This document shows, piece by piece, positions 61,333-64,000 of a DNA stretch of 64,000 nt. Numbering within the stretch: position 1 is the stretch's first letter; every line of letters begins with the position of its first letter. A program made the position numbers and the translations under genes. The stretch lies in the NCBI GenBank assembly GCA_045132235.1, contig JBGURX010000007.1, positions 62,001-126,000 on the forward strand, given 5' to 3'. Below the pieces are notes generated by a model. The model did no database searches. It worked only from the letters and a program-made list of their open reading frames with translations, and had not been told where the DNA came from. This DNA is from UBA1756 sp045132235. Lineage in GTDB: Bacteria > Bacteroidota > Bacteroidia > Bacteroidales > WCHB1-69.

Positions 61333-63150
61333 ATGACTGAAAAACTTGCAACATTAAGAGACAAGGCGGGTGTACGCTGGACAGCCTTGTTGCTGTTGGC
61401 GTTGGCCATGTTCTGTTCTTACATTTTCATGGACATCCTCTCCCCCATCAAAGACTTGATGCAATCCACCAGAGGATGGGATTCCACGGCTTTCGGCACC
61501 ATGCAGGGCGCAGAGACCTTCTTGAACGTGTTTGTGTTCTTCCTCATCTTTGCGGGTATCATCCTCGACAAGATGGGTGTGCGCTTCACGGCGATTTTGT
61601 CGGGAGCAGTGATGTTGGTCGGAGGTATCATCAAATTCTATGCTGTTTCCCAATCTTTTGTTGGCAGTGGCTTGGAGACTTGGTTCACTAACCACTTGAA
61701 TTACATTCCGGGATTCGACGAATTGGGTGTATCTCCCTTCTATGGTGAAAGATGGACTGTGCAATTGGCGGATGGCTCCACGGATGTGATTCGCGCCAGT
61801 GTCTTTGACAGCAATACCATGAAGTTCATCGGTGTTGACACCTATGCCATGCCCGCTTCTGCAAAATTGGCTGCTATCGGCTTTATGATTTTCGGTTGTG
61901 GTGTGGAGATGGCCGGTATTACCGTTTCGCGTGGTATTGTAAAATGGTTCAAGGGTCGCGAGACTGCTTTGGCCATGGGTTCTGAGATGGCTCTCGCCCG
62001 TCTCGGTGTGGCCACCTGTATGATCTTCTCCCCCTTCTTCGCCAAGTTGGGCCATAGCGTGGATGTCTCCCGCTCTGTCGCTTTCGGCGTGGTGCTGCTC
62101 TGCATCGCTCTGATGATGTTCATCGTCTATTTCTTCATGGATAAAAAATTGGATGCCCAGACCGGCGAAGCCGAAGAGAAGGACGACCCGTTCAAAATTT
62201 CCGACCTTGGCAAGATTCTCTCTTCCGGTGGTTTCTGGCTCGTGGCTCTGCTCTGCGTACTTTACTATTCCGCTATCTTCCCGTTCCAGAAATACGCAGT
62301 GAACATGCTGCAGTGCAACCTTTCGCTCACAGAGGCCGATGCAGCATCGTTCTGGGGCGGCACTGCCGTTACCATCATCCAGTATATCGTCATGTTGGTT
62401 GTTGCAGTATGCTCCTTCACCAGCAACTTCTCCAAAAACAAAGTTGCAAAAATCGTGTTGATGTGCGTGGCAGCCGTAGCATTGGTGGTTTATTGCTGGA
62501 TGGGCTACAACCGCGGCACCGCTGAAACCATTTTCGCCGTATTCCCGCTGTTGGCCGTCGCCATCACTCCTATCCTCGGCAACTACGTGGATCATAAAGG
62601 CAAAGCCGCTTCCATGCTCCTGTTCGGCTCCTTGCTGCTCATCATCTGCCATTTGGCCTTCGCCTTCGTTCTGCCCCTGTTCCAGAGCAGCCCTGTAGGC
62701 GGTGTGATCGTGGCCTACGCCACCATCCTTGTGCTGGGTGCTTCCTTCTCATTGGTGCCCGCCGCCCTCTGGCCGAGCGTTCCGAAATTGGTGGATGAAA
62801 AGATCATCGGTTCCGCATACGCTGTTATCTTCTGGATTCAGAACATCGGATTGTGGCTCTTCCCGCTGGTCATTGGCAAAGTCTTGGACAAAACCAATCC
62901 CCAGATTACTGAAGCCATCAAAAATGCCAAGCTGGCATCTCAGGAAGCCGTAGCCAGCGGCGCACTCACCAAAGAGCAGGCCGCAGAACAACTGAATCAG
63001 ACAATCGAGAAACTGTCCGTGTCATACAACTACACGTGGCCGTTGATCGTGTTTGCTTCACTGGGTGCTGCAGCCCTTCTGATCGGTATTATTCTGAAAG
63101 CTGTGGATAAGAAAAAACATCTCGGCTTGGAAGAAGGTACCATCAAATAG
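61333..63150 (+). CDS. MFS-family inner-membrane transporter (MFSD1-like)
   Basis: 605 residues, longer than a typical MFS carrier because of a periplasmic insert of about 80 residues between early helices (LETWFTNHLNYIPGF to STDVIRASVF, residues about 115-165). About 12 membrane helices, motifs of the MFSD1-like group of bacterial homologues (YIFMDILSPIKDLM, GCGVEMAGITVSRGIVKWFKG, PAALWPSVPKLVDEK), and a cytosolic loop. The eukaryotic MFSD1 exports dipeptides from lysosomes; the bacterial substrate is unknown. Own promoter and terminator. GC appears lower and codons different from the neighbours, as for a highly expressed gene. Confidence 0.85.
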   Translation: MTEKLATLRDKAGVRWTALLLLALAMFCSYIFMDILSPIKDLMQSTRGWDSTAFGTMQGAETFLNVFVFFLIFAGIILDKMGVRFTAILSGAVMLVGGIIKFYAVSQSFVGSGLETWFTNHLNYIPGFDELGVSPFYGERWTVQLADGSTDVIRASVFDSNTMKFIGVDTYAMPASAKLAAIGFMIFGCGVEMAGITVSRGIVKWFKGRETALAMGSEMALARLGVATCMIFSPFFAKLGHSVDVSRSVAFGVVLLCIALMMFIVYFFMDKKLDAQTGEAEEKDDPFKISDLGKILSSGGFWLVALLCVLYYSAIFPFQKYAVNMLQCNLSLTEADAASFWGGTAVTIIQYIVMLVVAVCSFTSNFSKNKVAKIVLMCVAAVALVVYCWMGYNRGTAETIFAVFPLLAVAITPILGNYVDHKGKAASMLLFGSLLLIICHLAFAFVLPLFQSSPVGGVIVAYATILVLGASFSLVPAALWPSVPKLVDEKIIGSAYAVIFWIQNIGLWLFPLVIGKVLDKTNPQITEAIKNAKLASQEAVASGALTKEQAAEQLNQTIEKLSVSYNYTWPLIVFASLGAAALLIGIILKAVDKKKHLGLEEGTIK

Positions 63151-63180
63151 TTAATCTATTATTGATTTATACACAAGAAG

Positions 63181-63215
63181 TTAAGGGAAGGCACTTGCAA
63201 CAGTCCTTCCCTTAA
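63181..63215 (+). terminator. Hairpin after the MFS gene
   Basis: 11-bp perfect stem TTAAGGGAAGG / CCTTCCCTTAA (63181-63191, 63205-63215), 13-nt loop, 30 nt after the stop and 18 nt before the next start. Only a weak T-rich tail follows. Confidence 0.65.
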
Positions 63216-63232
63216 TTCTTACCCTCCCAACC

Positions 63233-64000
63233 ATGTCTGCAACTGTTCCTATCTACACCTTACCCAACGGCATCCGCCTCATCCATCAGGAGGTGGCCTC
63301 CCCCATCTCCCATTTCGGGGTGCTCGTGAATGCCGGCACCCGCGACGAGGCCGACAGCCAGAGCGGCATCGCCCACTTTGTGGAGCACACCCTCTTCAAA
63401 GGCACTACCCACCGCAGCTGCGCCCAAGTGACCCAGAAGATTGAAAACGCCGGCGGCGAACTCAACGCCAGCACCGCCAAGGAGGAGACCTGCTTTCACG
63501 CCTCCTTCCTCTCCTCCGAGTACCGCCACGCCGTTGAAATTCTCGCCGACATCCTCTTCAACGCCACTTTTCCCGAAAAGGAAATCGTCAAGGAAAAAGA
63601 CGTAGTGGTGGAGGAAATCAACTACTACAAGGACACTCCCGCCGAACTTATCTTCGACGAGATTGAGGAGATGGCCTTCGCCGGCCACCCCCTCGGCCGC
63701 AACATCCTCGGCAGCAAGAAGTCGCTCCGCAGCATCGGCCGCCAAGACCTGCTCAACTTCGTACAGAACCACTACACCGCCGACAACATCGTGCTGGCCT
63801 CCGTGGGCAACATCTCCCATCAATCCCTTTTAAAATATTGTAATCAATATTTCAACCAGCCCATCGCCGCTCACTGCGACCGCACCCGCACCCCCTTCAC
63901 CCATTACACTCCCACCCATACCGTCAAGCACAAAAACACCACGCAGTCGCATGTCATGCTGGGCAACATGGCCTTCTCGTTCCAAGAGGAGGAGCGGCTA
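63233..64000 (+). CDS. M16-family zinc peptidase, N-terminal part (cut by window edge)
   Basis: 256 codons in frame to the right edge, from ATG 63233. The inverted zinc motif HxxEH is at 48-52 (HFVEH), followed by TLFKGTTHRS, and the downstream glutamate region VVVEEINYYKDTPAE near 123-137. These are hallmarks of processing-peptidase/pitrilysin enzymes, usually about 410 residues in this short bacterial class. It lacks a signal peptide at its N-terminus, so it is probably cytoplasmic. The remainder lies outside the window. Confidence 0.93.
   Translation, partial: MSATVPIYTLPNGIRLIHQEVASPISHFGVLVNAGTRDEADSQSGIAHFVEHTLFKGTTHRSCAQVTQKIENAGGELNASTAKEETCFHASFLSSEYRHAVEILADILFNATFPEKEIVKEKDVVVEEINYYKDTPAELIFDEIEEMAFAGHPLGRNILGSKKSLRSIGRQDLLNFVQNHYTADNIVLASVGNISHQSLLKYCNQYFNQPIAAHCDRTRTPFTHYTPTHTVKHKNTTQSHVMLGNMAFSFQEEERL

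Overview
The window looks like chromosomal DNA of an anaerobic member of the Bacteroidota, most likely order Bacteroidales. The evidence is: type IX secretion (T9SS) components (a PorW/SprE-like lipoprotein and a PorE-like OmpA protein), many secreted proteins with C-terminal T9SS sorting domains, a fused SecDF, DUF4175, GSCFA and bactofilin families, a FucP-type sugar carrier, an oxygen-sensitive class III ribonucleotide reductase, and the Bacteroidota -7 promoter element TAnnTTTG in front of many genes. No rRNA, tRNA, CRISPR array, prophage or transposase gene was seen.

Layout. 0-5.9 kb: a minus-strand operon porW - bactofilin - atpZ - membrane protein - uvrC - aroB (aroB runs off the left edge). 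6.0-11.6 kb: a CpxP-like periplasmic protein, a FucP-family transporter, ridA, a YfcE-like phosphoesterase, a secreted protein of unknown function, an FAH-family protein and a small outer-membrane barrel. 11.6-13.3 kb: a membrane-anchored LytTR/winged-helix regulator facing a tiny lipoprotein gene across a region holding tandem 21-22 bp spaced repeats. 13.3-18.9 kb: a two-gene acyl-CoA dehydratase/activase system, a TetR regulator and a secreted thioredoxin.

18.9-29.2 kb is the most unusual part. Seven minus-strand genes encode small secreted proteins or lipoproteins plus a 1464-residue metalloprotease/beta-helix protein. They form four transcription units, each headed by a near-identical module of promoter, low-complexity 5' UTR and signal-peptide codons joined to different mature proteins. 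Small palindromic repeats are scattered here, one inside a coding region.

29.2-44.4 kb: glnS; a secreted M14 carboxypeptidase flanked by a perfect 29-bp direct repeat; an OPT transporter; an LD-carboxypeptidase; a secreted C10 cysteine protease; asd; a lamin-tail-domain secreted protein; and a GSCFA protein. 44.4-47.4 kb: nrdD-nrdG with a convincing cobalamin riboswitch in the nrdD leader. 47.4-53.2 kb: rpiB, an LUD/ferredoxin protein, DUF4175 and its small partner, and an AT-rich lipoprotein. 53.3-61.1 kb: a minus-strand set with porE-like, namZ, PAP2 phosphatase and lipoprotein genes, and secDF upstream. 61.3-64 kb: an MFS transporter and an M16 peptidase cut by the right edge.

The theme is envelope and export biology: Sec translocation (SecDF), T9SS machinery (PorW, PorE), its cargo (proteases and adhesin-like proteins), and peptidoglycan or undecaprenyl-phosphate turnover (NamZ, PAP2, LD-carboxypeptidase). 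Promoter calls rest on the -7 motif only, and functions rest on motif reading without database searches.
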